DNA of 64,000 nt. It comes from Amycolatopsis methanolica 239 (GTDB lineage: Bacteria > Actinomycetota > Actinomycetes > Mycobacteriales > Pseudonocardiaceae). The stretch spans positions 7,006,001-7,070,000 of the forward strand of contig NZ_CP009110.1 in assembly GCF_000739085.1 (NCBI RefSeq), read 5' to 3'. Positions 10,647 through 19,011 of this stretch are shown piece by piece. Position numbers and translations under genes: made by a program. Position 1 is the stretch's first letter. Every line of letters starts with the position of its first letter. The notes under the pieces were generated by a model, which was given only the letters and a program-made list of their open reading frames with translations, had not been told where the DNA came from and did not search any database.

Positions 10647-11211
10647 GACGGTCGTCGCGGCCGCGCTCGTGGTGTCCGGCTGCACGTCGACCGTGTCCGG
10701 TGTCGCCGGGCCCGCGACGCGGCCGAGCAGCGAGCCGCCCGAACTGCCCGCCCGGCAACGCGAGCTGCCGCTGCGGGACGCCGACCCGTGCGCCCTGCTC
10801 ACGTCCGCCCAGCTGGACCAGCTCGGCGAGAACGGCGCGCCCCGCAGGCTGCCGGAAGACAGCCAGCGCGACGGCCCGACCTGCGCCTTCGACGTCGACG
10901 CCAGGCCGCCGACGTACACGTACTACCTCGAGGTCATCGGCAACGCCGACATCGAGGACTGGCGCACCGGCGCGCACCGGCGGGCCAGCATGGTGCAGCA
11001 GCCCGTCGCGGTGCCCGGGTTCCCCGCGCTGGTGAACTACGCGCCCAGCGAGGGAATCCAGGATTGCGAGACGCTCGTCGGCGTCGCCCAGGGCCAGACG
11101 CTGCGCGCCCAGATGGCGCCCGACGACCGCTCGTTCACCCAGCAGCAGCTGTGCGACATGGCGACGAACGTCGCGAAGCTGGCCGTCCAGACGCTCGAAA
11201 CGCTGAAGTGA
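10630..11211 (+). CDS. DUF3558 lipoprotein
   Basis: A 193-residue lipoprotein starting with GTG at 10630. The signal peptide ends in the lipobox VVSGC at about residue 17, after which a DUF3558 domain follows with the conserved cysteines in DPCALLT, GPTCAFD, IQDCETLV and QLCDMA. DUF3558 proteins are membrane-anchored outside the cell and are common beside type VII secretion genes in Pseudonocardiaceae, but their role is not known. The gene overlaps the PE-like gene by 17 bp and is 8 bp before the PPE-like gene, so the set is probably co-transcribed. Confidence 0.8.
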   Translation: MPALPRTVVAAALVVSGCTSTVSGVAGPATRPSSEPPELPARQRELPLRDADPCALLTSAQLDQLGENGAPRRLPEDSQRDGPTCAFDVDARPPTYTYYLEVIGNADIEDWRTGAHRRASMVQQPVAVPGFPALVNYAPSEGIQDCETLVGVAQGQTLRAQMAPDDRSFTQQQLCDMATNVAKLAVQTLETLK

Positions 11212-11219
11212 GGTGTGGC

Positions 11220-12770
11220 GTGGCCACGTTCGACAGCAGCAAGTACGACATCCCGACGCTCGTGGCGAAGCTGCGTGACCAGCGGTTCGACGGCTACCAG
11301 CCGGAGCAGCTCGCGCAGGTCGTGGAGAAGTTCCGGGACGGCGCGGGCCCGTCGGGGATCACCGGGGCCGTCGAGGCGTTGAAGTCGATCTCCGGCGCGC
11401 TCGCCGACACCGAGGAGACGCTGCGGACCCAGCTGAAGGCGCTCGGCGTGGAGTGGCAGAGCCGCGCGGCCGGGCAGGCGTCGTCGGTGGTCGCGCGGGA
11501 GGCCGGGTTTTCCGGTGAGGCAACGGCGAAGGTCGAGCAGGCCGCGCGAATGATGTACGAGCAGGCCGAGGCGTTCACCCGGACCAGGAACAAGCTGCCG
11601 GCGCCGGAAGACCTGCGTAAGGCGGGTGGCTACACCTTCGGCGACACGGTGTTCAGCCTGTTCGGGTTCGAGACCGATCATGCGGCGGACGTGCGCACCG
11701 CCGAGGAGGCCAAGGCCCAGGCGGTGGACGCGCTCAACGCCTACGCCCACGACAGCGGCAACTACCTCGGCTCGACGTCCACTGTGGACGCACCGGCGCC
11801 GGTCTCGCTGCTGTCCGCGCCGGGAACCGGTGTGGTGGCGGGAATCGGCGGGTCGTCGGCGCCGGTGCCGGACACCGCGCCGACCCAGGCCCAGGGCACG
11901 AAGGACGTCACGCCGGCCCGGGTGGACACCCCGACGCCGCCGATGGGCGTGCCGGCCACACCGGCGGCGGGTGCCGCCACGGTCGCCGGGGTCACCGCCC
12001 CGGCGGGCGCCGGCGGCGGGACGACCGCTGGACGCCCCGCTTCGACTGCGCCCACCGGATCAGTTGCCGGCGGCTCTGGTTCCCCCGGCGGAGCCGGCTT
12101 CGCCAGCGAACGCCGGGCGTCGGGTTCGCCCGAATCGAAGACCACCGGTGGCCAGTCCGGCGCCGCGACCGGCGGCCGGGCGCTTCCCAACACTGGTTCC
12201 GCCGTAGGCGCCCGCCCCGGCTCCGCCGGGCAACCGGGCGCCGGGCAGGTCCACGGTGCAGGGGCTCGCTCCGCTGCTGTTCCCGGAGGGAACCCGGGAA
12301 GCGGGTTCAGCGCGGCAACACCCGCCGAAGAAGCGCTCGGCAGGGGTCGTTCCGCGGGCGCCATGCCGCCCTCCACCACTTCGCCCAATGCGGTCGGCCC
12401 CGGGTTCGCCGCCGTGCGGGCGCCCTCCGGGCTCAGCGGGCTCGCCGAAGCCGCCCCCGCGCTCGGCGCGGCGGGGGCGAGCGGCGCGCTGGCGGGCGAG
12501 GGCGAACGGCAGAGCAGCGTCGGGCGGAACACCGCGGGCAACCGCATCCATCAGATCCCGTCCGAGGACCTGCCCGAGGAGGAGGAAGCCCGCCTCGCCC
12601 GGCGCGGCGGCCACACCCCCGACTCGGCGACCACCCGGTCGATCCTGGAACCCGCCGCGCCCCAGGACGGCGAGGAGGACGCCGGGCACGTCCGCCGCTT
12701 CGGCGTCGACGACAACGACCTGTTCACCGACCGGCGAGACGTCTCACCGGACACGATCGGCGACCGATGA
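11220..12770 (+). CDS. PPE-like type VII secretion substrate with long disordered tail
   Basis: A 516-residue protein starting GTG 11220 (VATFDSSKYDIP). The first ~180 residues are helical and contain VEWQSRAAGQAS, consistent with the WxG-like turn of a PPE-type domain. Residues ~185 to 450 are a low-complexity Ala/Gly/Pro/Ser/Thr tail. The last ~70 residues are acidic and ordered again (EDLPEEEEARLARRGGH, then RRFGVDDNDLFTDRRD). Its stop codon overlaps the ATG of the EspG-like gene (ATGA at 12767), so substrate and putative chaperone are translationally coupled. PPE identity is inferred from layout and weak sequence features. Confidence 0.65.
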   Translation: MATFDSSKYDIPTLVAKLRDQRFDGYQPEQLAQVVEKFRDGAGPSGITGAVEALKSISGALADTEETLRTQLKALGVEWQSRAAGQASSVVAREAGFSGEATAKVEQAARMMYEQAEAFTRTRNKLPAPEDLRKAGGYTFGDTVFSLFGFETDHAADVRTAEEAKAQAVDALNAYAHDSGNYLGSTSTVDAPAPVSLLSAPGTGVVAGIGGSSAPVPDTAPTQAQGTKDVTPARVDTPTPPMGVPATPAAGAATVAGVTAPAGAGGGTTAGRPASTAPTGSVAGGSGSPGGAGFASERRASGSPESKTTGGQSGAATGGRALPNTGSAVGARPGSAGQPGAGQVHGAGARSAAVPGGNPGSGFSAATPAEEALGRGRSAGAMPPSTTSPNAVGPGFAAVRAPSGLSGLAEAAPALGAAGASGALAGEGERQSSVGRNTAGNRIHQIPSEDLPEEEEARLARRGGHTPDSATTRSILEPAAPQDGEEDAGHVRRFGVDDNDLFTDRRDVSPDTIGDR

Positions 12771-13498
12771 GCCTCGTCCTGACGACGCTCGAGTTCGACG
12801 TCCTGTGGGAGAGCCTGCGTCTGCCCCGCGCCCACCCGGCGCTGCGCGTGCCGAGCGCGGGCCGCACCCACACCGAGCGGCGGCAGCTCGCGGGCCGCGC
12901 CTGGGAGATGCTCGCCGACCGGGGGCTCGCGCGCGGGCAGCGCGCCGTGGGCGAGATCGTCGACATGGCGACGCTGCTGGCGAACCCGCAGGTCGCGATC
13001 GACGTGTGGGTGTGGACGGACCGGGAGATCCGCGGCCTCGCGGTGAGCAACGGCAGCCAGGCGTTGCTCTCGGTGGTGGACTCGGGCGAGGTGTGGCTGA
13101 TCCCGGCGCGGCCGAACGCGCTGGCCGAGTCGGCGGTGTCGGTGGCCGGTGAGCAGCCGGCCGGCGTCGGGCATTCGGTGAGCCTGCCACACAGCACGCT
13201 GCGGGCAGCGGACGCGGACGCGAAGGGCGACCCGAAGTCGCTGGTCACGGCGCTGGAGGACCGGGGCGTCGAGCTGTGGGAGGCGCAGGAACTGGCCGGG
13301 ATGCTGGTCGGGATGACCACGCGCGGGCAGTTCGGCGTCGAGCGGGAGGGGCGGCGCGCGGGCCGGGTGGTCGCGTTCTACGACACCGACGCGGGCCGGT
13401 ACCTGCTGCAGGTGGGCGGGCAGGACTGGGCGACGGTCGCGCCCGCCGACAACCAGCTGCTGGTCAGCCGGGTCGCGGAGCTGCTCGACGAGGTGTGA
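12767..13498 (+). CDS. EspG-like type VII secretion chaperone
   Basis: A 243-residue protein of the EspG/ESX secretion-associated type. EspG proteins bind the tip of PE-PPE heterodimers in the cytosol and deliver them to the ESX machine. Seen here are the start SLVLTTLEFDVLWESLRL, a central GEIVDMATLLANPQVAIDVW, and a C-terminal GRVVAFYDTDAGRYLLQ followed by an ATVAPADNQLLVSRV helix, the usual EspG arrangement. It starts in an ATGA overlap with the PPE-like gene. No EccA-E core component is nearby. Confidence 0.75.
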   Translation: MSLVLTTLEFDVLWESLRLPRAHPALRVPSAGRTHTERRQLAGRAWEMLADRGLARGQRAVGEIVDMATLLANPQVAIDVWVWTDREIRGLAVSNGSQALLSVVDSGEVWLIPARPNALAESAVSVAGEQPAGVGHSVSLPHSTLRAADADAKGDPKSLVTALEDRGVELWEAQELAGMLVGMTTRGQFGVEREGRRAGRVVAFYDTDAGRYLLQVGGQDWATVAPADNQLLVSRVAELLDEV

Positions 13499-13552
13499 AC
13501 CACCGGATGGTGGAACTTCGCCGAAACCGCGCACAGGGTGCGACGACCGTCC

Positions 13553-13565
13553 TACAGTGAGCGAC
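13553..13565 (+). promoter_or_regulatory. Leaderless-type -10 box before the EspC-like gene
   Basis: TACAGT at 13553-13558 is followed by 7 bases and a GTG at 13566. This favours 13566 over the in-frame GTG at 13557 as the start and suggests that the last two genes of the module have their own promoter. Confidence 0.5.
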
Positions 13566-13910
13566 GTGCCTGAGAGTGATCCGGATTCGCTGGAGTACGT
13601 GGCCGGGCAGGTCGAGTCCATCCACGAGCAGTTCAAGAAAGCCAAGGACAAGGTCACGGGCGTGACCGGGGAGAACCCGTTCGGGACCATCAAGCGCCCG
13701 GACGAGCTGGAGCCGGGTGAGCACCCGTCGGACGGCATGGTGGACGCGCTGGGGTCGTTGCGGGACGGCGTGCACAAGCAGTTCGACGCGGCTGCCGAGC
13801 TGATGACCTCGACCGGCAGCGCCCTGCGCGACGCGGCGCGGGCGTTGCGCGAGACCGACGACGCGGCGCGCGACAGCGTGACCGTCAAGGACGGAAGCCT
13901 GCAGGTCTGA
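13566..13910 (+). CDS. EspC-like (DUF2580-type) small secreted protein
   Basis: A 114-residue protein (VPESDPDSLEYVAGQVESIH) of two helical parts around a GENPFGTIKRPDELEPGEHP loop. The C-terminal helix, LRDAARALRETDDAARDS, resembles the EspC/DUF2580 family, in which a YxxxD signal sits in this place; here the Tyr position is Leu (LRETD). It ends 1 base before the ATG of the WXG100-transglycosylase gene, so the two are probably co-translated and may form a heterodimer. Function beyond a secretion partner cannot be inferred. Confidence 0.6.
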   Translation: MPESDPDSLEYVAGQVESIHEQFKKAKDKVTGVTGENPFGTIKRPDELEPGEHPSDGMVDALGSLRDGVHKQFDAAAELMTSTGSALRDAARALRETDDAARDSVTVKDGSLQV

Positions 13911-13911
13911 C

Positions 13912-15015
13912 ATGGTCGCCGCACCCGGGATGCCACCCGAATGGAACGACGTGGTGGCCCGCGCGCAGCAGGTCGAGAAGCTGAACCCGGCGGGGATCCA
14001 GGCCGTCGCGGACCAGTTCACGCAGGCGTCGAAGGACTCGGCGGACCACTCGGTCGCTCTGCGGAACGCGACGGCGGCGCTGGGCGGCGGCACGTGGACC
14101 GGTCCCGCCGCCGACGCGTTCTTCGCCTACGTCAAGCAGATCGGCGATGCGGGCAGGAAGGTCAACGACCACCTCGACGAGGTCGCGCGGGAGCTGTCCA
14201 ACCTGCAGACGTCGCTGGCCGACGTCAAGGGCCGGATCGACACGATCCGGCAGCAGGCGCAGACGGACATCGAGAAGGCCAACAGCGACGCGGTGACCAA
14301 CGCGAACGCGGCCGAGGCGATGGAACGCGAGGTGCGCGAGGGCAAACCGGGCGCCACCATGCCCTCACCGACGTCGGCCGAAATCATGGCCGCGAACGCG
14401 CGGAAGACGAGCGGCATCGCGGCCGGCGCCCGGGACCAGATCCAGGGCCTGCTGGGCAACGCGAACGAGCAGATCAACCGGGTGATGGGCCTGGTGCGCA
14501 AGGAGGTCCAGGGCGGGTACGCGTCGGTGCCCCCGCTGGGCGGCAAGCCGAAGACGATGAAGAGCACGGGCGGACTGCGCTCCGGCTCCGGCGGCGGCTC
14601 GGGTGGTGGCGGCGGTGGTCTGGGCCCGAGCGGCGGACCCCCGAGCAGCCAGCCCCCAGGAAACGTGCGGCAGTGGATCGAAGAGGCGATCCGCATCCTG
14701 CAGGCCGCCGGCGTGCCGGTGACGGAAGCCGACATCGACAAGATCTGGACGATCATCGAAAAGGAGTCGGGCGGCAATCCAAACGCAATCAACCTCTGGG
14801 ACAGCAATGCTGCGAAGGGGCACCCGTCGAAGGGGTTGATGCAGTGCATCGACTCGACGTTCAACGCGCACAAACTGCCCGGCCACGACGACATCTACAA
14901 CCCGGTCGACAACATCATCGCCGGGGTGCGGTACACGTTCAGCAGGTACGGCGGCTTTGATGGGCACCCAGGCCTGAAGGCGATGGCCGCAGGCGGCGGA
15001 TACCAGGGCTACTAG
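13912..15015 (+). CDS. WXG100 domain fused to an SLT lytic transglycosylase
   Basis: A 367-residue two-domain protein. Residues ~1-110 are a WXG100-like helical hairpin with GTWTGPAADAFFAYV at the turn. Residues ~110-215 are helical, and residues ~215-250 are a Gly/Ser-rich linker. The C-terminal domain is a lysozyme-like transglycosylase with the catalytic Glu in EKESGGNPNAIN (E285), then SKGLMQCID and DNIIAGVRYTFSRYGG. There is no Sec signal, so export through type VII secretion is the likely route. It would cleave peptidoglycan after export, either for the producer's own wall or as an effector against others. Confidence 0.85.
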   Translation: MVAAPGMPPEWNDVVARAQQVEKLNPAGIQAVADQFTQASKDSADHSVALRNATAALGGGTWTGPAADAFFAYVKQIGDAGRKVNDHLDEVARELSNLQTSLADVKGRIDTIRQQAQTDIEKANSDAVTNANAAEAMEREVREGKPGATMPSPTSAEIMAANARKTSGIAAGARDQIQGLLGNANEQINRVMGLVRKEVQGGYASVPPLGGKPKTMKSTGGLRSGSGGGSGGGGGGLGPSGGPPSSQPPGNVRQWIEEAIRILQAAGVPVTEADIDKIWTIIEKESGGNPNAINLWDSNAAKGHPSKGLMQCIDSTFNAHKLPGHDDIYNPVDNIIAGVRYTFSRYGGFDGHPGLKAMAAGGGYQGY

Positions 15016-15142
15016 CGAACAGACCCAGACCCGTGCTGGGTGGTCATCCCGGAGCCTGCCCGTCCGGCGAGGACTCTTTTGATCTTCAAACCCGCGCCTT
15101 CGCGTGGAAAAGCGCCTCACGGCGCTGGAAAGGTCACCTTCC

Positions 15143-15220
15143 GACCACCCCCGCCCCCGATGCCTGATTGTGTTTCAGTCGGCGACTAAAGATCGGCTGT
15201 GGATCGGGGCGGGGGAGGTC
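15143..15220. repeat. Imperfect ~19-bp inverted repeat with 40-bp interior
   Basis: GACCACCCCCGCCCCCGAT at 15143-15161 and GATCGGGGCGGGGGAGGTC at 15202-15220 are inverted copies with one mismatch and one gap. They enclose about 40 bp. This could be a transcript hairpin or a small palindromic element; its copy number elsewhere is unknown. Confidence 0.5.
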
Positions 15221-15307
15221 TGGTTGGGGTAGTCGGTGCTGTTGCGTTGCCGGCCGGCGGTTGGGCGCGGTGGGGCACCACGAGATCCGCTTCCAAACAG
15301 GTCGACT

Positions 15308-15320
15308 TACCCTGAAGCCC
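15308..15320 (+). promoter_or_regulatory. Leaderless-type -10 box of the aminotransferase gene
   Basis: TACCCT at 15308-15313 is followed by 7 bases and the ATG at 15321. No Shine-Dalgarno sequence is present. Confidence 0.5.
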
Positions 15321-16508
15321 ATGGTCGCCTCAGCCTCGTTTCCCGGTCCGGCCAAGCGGGCGGACGTCGCGCCCTTCCACGTCATGGAGGTGCTCTCCGC
15401 GGCCGCCGCCCGGCAGCGGACCCACGGGGACGTCGTCAGCCTCGCCGCGGGGCAGCCCAGCGCGGGCGCGCCCAAGCCGGTCCTGGAGGCGGCCGCGCGC
15501 GCTCTGCACGACCAGAACCTCGGCTACACCGTCCAGCTTGGCATCCCCGAGCTGCGCGAAGCCATCGCCGGGCACTACGACCGCCGCTACGGCATGACCG
15601 TCAGCCCGGAGGACGTCATCGTCACCACCGGGTCCTCGGGCGGCTTCATGCTGTCGTTCCTGTCCGCCTTCGACGCCGGCGCCCGCGTCGCCATGGCCCG
15701 GCCCGGCTACCCTGCCTACCGCAACCTGCTGTCCGCCCTCGGCTGCGAGGTCGTCGAGTTCGCCACCGACGAGAGCACCCGCTTCCAGCCGACCGTCGAC
15801 CTGCTGGACGAGCTCGGCCCGCTCGACGGGCTGATCGTGGCGAGCCCGACCAACCCGGCGGGCACCGCGCTGCCGCCCGGCGAGCTCGCCGCAATCGCCG
15901 GCTGGTGCTCGTCCCGCGGGGTTCAGCTGATCAGCGACGAGATCTACCACGGCATCTCCTACGGCACCGAGCTCGGCTGCGCCTGGCAGTCCACCACCGA
16001 ATCGATCGTGCTCGGCTCGTTCTCCAAGTACTTCGCCATGACCGGGTGGCGGCTGGGCTGGATGCTCGCCCCGAAGCGCCTGCACCGCGCGGTCGACGTG
16101 CTCACCGGCAACCTCAACATCTGCGCCCCGGCGCTCGCCCAGCACGCGGCCGTCGCCGCGTTCGAGCCGGAGTCCTACGCCGAGCTGGACGGGCACGTCG
16201 CGCACTACCGGCGCAACCGCGACCTGCTGCTGGACGGCCTCGCGGGCATCGGGCTGACCCGCGTCGCCCCGGTGGACGGCGCGTTCTACGCCTACGTCGA
16301 CGTCTCCGAGCACACCACCGACAGCCTGAGCTGGTGCCAGCGGCTGCTCGCCGACACCGGCGTCGCGATCACCCCGGGCATCGACTTCGACCCCGTGGAC
16401 GGCGGGAAGTTCGTCCGGTTCTCGTTCGCGGGCTCCGAGTCCGACGTCACCGAGGGGGTCGCGCGCCTGGGCCGGTGGCTCTCCGGGGGAACCCCCAGTT
16501 TTCCCTGA
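15321..16508 (+). CDS. PLP-dependent aminotransferase, class I/II
   Basis: A 395-residue fold-type I aminotransferase. Key sites are SPTNPAGTALP (substrate carboxylate and PLP ring region), SDEIYHGISYG, and the PLP lysine in GSFSKYFAMTGWRLGW. The final Arg of RFSFAGS binds the substrate carboxylate. The ATG at 15321 is chosen over upstream in-frame starts because it matches the family N-terminus and has a -10 box 7 bases before it. It stands alone, so the amino acid substrate is not known. Confidence 0.92.
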   Translation: MVASASFPGPAKRADVAPFHVMEVLSAAAARQRTHGDVVSLAAGQPSAGAPKPVLEAAARALHDQNLGYTVQLGIPELREAIAGHYDRRYGMTVSPEDVIVTTGSSGGFMLSFLSAFDAGARVAMARPGYPAYRNLLSALGCEVVEFATDESTRFQPTVDLLDELGPLDGLIVASPTNPAGTALPPGELAAIAGWCSSRGVQLISDEIYHGISYGTELGCAWQSTTESIVLGSFSKYFAMTGWRLGWMLAPKRLHRAVDVLTGNLNICAPALAQHAAVAAFEPESYAELDGHVAHYRRNRDLLLDGLAGIGLTRVAPVDGAFYAYVDVSEHTTDSLSWCQRLLADTGVAITPGIDFDPVDGGKFVRFSFAGSESDVTEGVARLGRWLSGGTPSFP

Positions 16509-16604
16509 ACGTTGACCAGAACGCGGGCGTCCGGGCACGAAACCGTGCCAGGCTGCTCCTAGCGGGCCGAACGAGCCCGCGTGGCACAACCAGAGGGGAA
16601 TGCC

Positions 16605-16790
16605 ATGTTCTGGAAGATCGTCGGTGCGCTGCTCGTCGCCTGGCTCGCGTTCATGGTGATCGGCTCGGTGATCGGGTTCGTCTTCAAGGCGATCCTGTGG
16701 ATCGCCGTGATCGGCGGCGTCGGCTTCCTCGGTGCCGCGGCCTACAACGCGATCAAGAACAACAAGGAGCGCAAGCAGATCCGCCCCTAG
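16605..16790 (+). CDS. Small membrane protein (61 residues)
   Basis: A short protein, MFWKIVGALLVAWLAFMVIG followed by a second hydrophobic segment and a basic tail (KNNKERKQIRP). Two membrane helices are likely. AGAGGGG lies 6 bases before the ATG, which favours this start over the in-frame GTG at 16581. Its stop codon shares a CTAG with the convergent HAD gene. Function unknown. Confidence 0.7.
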   Translation: MFWKIVGALLVAWLAFMVIGSVIGFVFKAILWIAVIGGVGFLGAAAYNAIKNNKERKQIRP

Positions 16791-17365
16791 AGCAGAGCGC
16801 GCGCCGCGTCGGCCCCGTCCCACACGTGCGCGCGCAGGCCGGCTGCCCGCGCGCCATCCACATTGGACTGGCGGTCGTCGAAGAAGACGCAGTCGCCCGC
16901 CGGCACGCCCAGGCGGGCGACGAGCAGTTCGAAGATCTCCGCGTCCGGCTTGGCCACACCAACGTCGCCGGAGAACACCCGGACGCGGAAGTGCCGCATC
17001 CAGTCCTGCCGCTCGGCGAACCGGGCGAACGAGGACGGCGCGTTGGACAGCAGTGCCAGCGGCACCCCGGCCTCGCTCAGCCCGGCCAGCAGCTCCAGCG
17101 ACGACTCCCGCACGTCCGACCAGCCGCGGATGTCGATCTCGGTCAGCCGGTCCGATGTGGACTCGTCGACGGGCACGCCGAGCGCCTCGCCGACCCCGCC
17201 CCAGTACTCCAGGTCGGAGCTGCCGCGGTCGTAGACGTCCCGCAGCCGCCAGTAATGCGGCTCGAACTCCGCCAGCGGAACGCCCAGCGTGGCGGCCAGA
17301 TCCGGCAGCGCGGTCGTCCGGCCGCAGATCACCTCGCCGTAGTCGAACACCACCCACCCGGTCAC
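16787..17365 (-). CDS. HAD superfamily hydrolase
   Basis: A 192-residue haloacid-dehalogenase-fold hydrolase, probably a small-molecule phosphatase. Motif I is VFDYGEV (nucleophile Asp), motif II LLSNAPSSF, motif III the Lys in VAKPDAEIF, and motif IV FFDDRQSNVDGA. The second Asp of the usual DxD motif is Gly, as in many subfamily IA members, which may lower phosphatase activity. Its start overlaps the stop of the aldolase-like gene by 4 bp (17362-17365), so the two form an operon. Confidence 0.88.
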   Translation of the reverse strand: MTGWVVFDYGEVICGRTTALPDLAATLGVPLAEFEPHYWRLRDVYDRGSSDLEYWGGVGEALGVPVDESTSDRLTEIDIRGWSDVRESSLELLAGLSEAGVPLALLSNAPSSFARFAERQDWMRHFRVRVFSGDVGVAKPDAEIFELLVARLGVPAGDCVFFDDRQSNVDGARAAGLRAHVWDGADAARALL

Positions 17366-18396
17366 GGGTGACCGCCGGCCTTGATGCGGCGCAGCGCCTC
17401 GTCCACGTCGGCCGGCGAGACGTCCCGGTGCAGCACGAACCGCACCTTGCCGGCCATCGGCAGCGCCAGCACGCCCTGGGCCTGCAGCGACTCCAGGGTC
17501 ACCGCGATGTCGGCGACCGGCGCGAGGACGATGTTGGTCTCCGGGGTGTCGGCCTGCCAGCCCAGCTCACGCAGCCCGTCGGCCAGCCGCCGGGCCTTCT
17601 CGTGCTCCGCGGCGAGGTCCGGAACCCGGTCCAGCGCGACCAGGCAGGCCGCGGCGAGCACCCCGATCTGCCGCATGCCGCCGCCGAGCATCTGCCGCAT
17701 CCGGCGCGCCCGCTCCACGAACTCCCGGCTGCCCGCGACGACCGACCCGGCCGGCGCGCCCAGCCCCTTGCTGAAGCACGCCGACACGCTGTCCACGCCC
17801 ACGGTCAGCGCGGCGGGCGGCAGGCCGAGCGCGACAGCCGCGTGCCAGACGCGGGCGCCGTCCAGGTGGACCTGCAGCCCGGCCTGCCGTGCGGTGGACA
17901 GCAGCTGGGCGTGCTCGTGCGGCGGGATGACCGCGCCGCCTGCCGCATTGTGGGTGTTCTCCAGGCACAGCAGGGTCGTGCGCAGCGCGTAGTACGGCCC
18001 GCTGCGGGTGCCGATGGCCGCCGCGACCGTCTCCGGCTTGGGCCGCCCGAGGCCGCCGTCGTGCGGCAGCGCTTCCGGCATGCCACCGGCGAGCCAGGCC
18101 GCGGAGCCCAGCTCGTTGTTCAGGACGTGCGCGTTGTTCGGGGCGAGGAAGCGGTCGCCGCGCTTGAGGTGGACGGACAGGGCGATGAGGTTGGCCATCG
18201 TGCCGCTCGGCGTCCACAGCGCCGCCGGCATGCCGAGGACCGCGGCCGCGCGCTCCTCGAGCTCGCGGACTGTCGGGTCGACGTCGATCACGTTGTCGCC
18301 GACCTCAGCGGACGCCATCGCTCTGCGCATCTGCTCATCCGGACGAGTGACGGTGTCAGAGCGGAAGTCGATCAACTGGGTGGCTGCTGAGGTCAC
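17362..18396 (-). CDS. Threonine aldolase / beta-eliminating lyase family enzyme
   Basis: A 344-residue PLP enzyme that would split L-threonine or L-allo-threonine to glycine and acetaldehyde. Family sites are FRSDTVTRPDEQMRRAM at the N-terminus, SGTMANLIAL, the HLDGARVWHAA loop with the ring-binding Asp, and the PLP lysine in SACFSKGLGAPAGS. The start is GTG at 18396. It is translationally coupled to the downstream HAD hydrolase. Related family members act on other beta-hydroxy amino acids, so the substrate is uncertain. Confidence 0.9.
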   Translation of the reverse strand: MTSAATQLIDFRSDTVTRPDEQMRRAMASAEVGDNVIDVDPTVRELEERAAAVLGMPAALWTPSGTMANLIALSVHLKRGDRFLAPNNAHVLNNELGSAAWLAGGMPEALPHDGGLGRPKPETVAAAIGTRSGPYYALRTTLLCLENTHNAAGGAVIPPHEHAQLLSTARQAGLQVHLDGARVWHAAVALGLPPAALTVGVDSVSACFSKGLGAPAGSVVAGSREFVERARRMRQMLGGGMRQIGVLAAACLVALDRVPDLAAEHEKARRLADGLRELGWQADTPETNIVLAPVADIAVTLESLQAQGVLALPMAGKVRFVLHRDVSPADVDEALRRIKAGGHP

Positions 18397-18501
18397 AGTC
18401 AGATCACATCACACCGTTCAGATGATCTTCAAGAAGGTGCAACCGACCATCGCCGCACTTCCGTCTTTACGTCGAGACGTCGGAGCGGAGAGCCTTAGCG
18501 C

Positions 18502-19011
18502 GTGGACGAGGGTGACGAGCGGGACTTCGCGGAGTACTTCGCGGCCAAACGCGACTCCGTGCGCCGGACCGCGTACCTGCTCTGCGGCGACTGGCACCGC
18601 GCGGACGACCTCGCGCAGACGGCGTTCGTGGCGCTGCACCGGAAGTGGAACCGCATCCGGGACCGCGCCGCGACCGACGCCTACGTGCGGAGGACGCTGG
18701 TCCGGGCGTCGATCGACGAGTCGAGACGGCCCTGGCGGAGGGAGCGGCACGTGGAGCAGCTGCCCGAGCCCGAGCCCGCCGGCACCCGGATGGACGACCA
18801 GGTCGCCACGCGCGCGGACCTGCTGGCCGGGCTGCGCGCGGTGCCGCCGAAGCAGCGCGCCGTGCTGGTCCTGCGGTACTTCGAGGGGCTGGACGTGGCC
18901 GGTGTCGCGAAGGTCCTCGGCTGCAGCGAGGGGAACGTGAAGAGCCAGACCGCGCGGGGGCTGGCGAACCTGCGCGACGCGCTGGGCGAGGAGGTGGAAG
19001 CCGGTGGATGA
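18502..19011 (+). CDS. ECF sigma factor, SigE-type of actinobacteria
   Basis: A 169-residue sigma-70 family protein with region 2 (FAEYFAAKRDSVRRTAYLL, then DWHRADDLAQTAFVALHRKW) and region 4 (LPPKQR-like segment VPPKQRAVLVLRYFEGLDV followed by GCSEGNVKSQTARGL). It directs RNA polymerase to a specific promoter set. The GTG start gives MDEGDERDFAEYF. The next gene overlaps it by 8 bp and encodes a membrane protein that is probably its partner. Confidence 0.92.
   Translation: MDEGDERDFAEYFAAKRDSVRRTAYLLCGDWHRADDLAQTAFVALHRKWNRIRDRAATDAYVRRTLVRASIDESRRPWRRERHVEQLPEPEPAGTRMDDQVATRADLLAGLRAVPPKQRAVLVLRYFEGLDVAGVAKVLGCSEGNVKSQTARGLANLRDALGEEVEAGG

Larger units (their letters stand above)
15016..15320. 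other. 305-bp intergenic stretch with hairpins
   Basis: No gene is seen here. It holds a short hairpin (AGCGCC with GGCGCT, about 15110-15126) that may end the type VII module transcript, a larger inverted repeat (separate entry), and the aminotransferase promoter. Confidence 0.5.

Noticed and set aside
15330..17357. 675-residue open frame antisense to the aminotransferase
   Set aside because: It covers a clear aminotransferase and part of the HAD gene in a different frame and has no recognisable domain.
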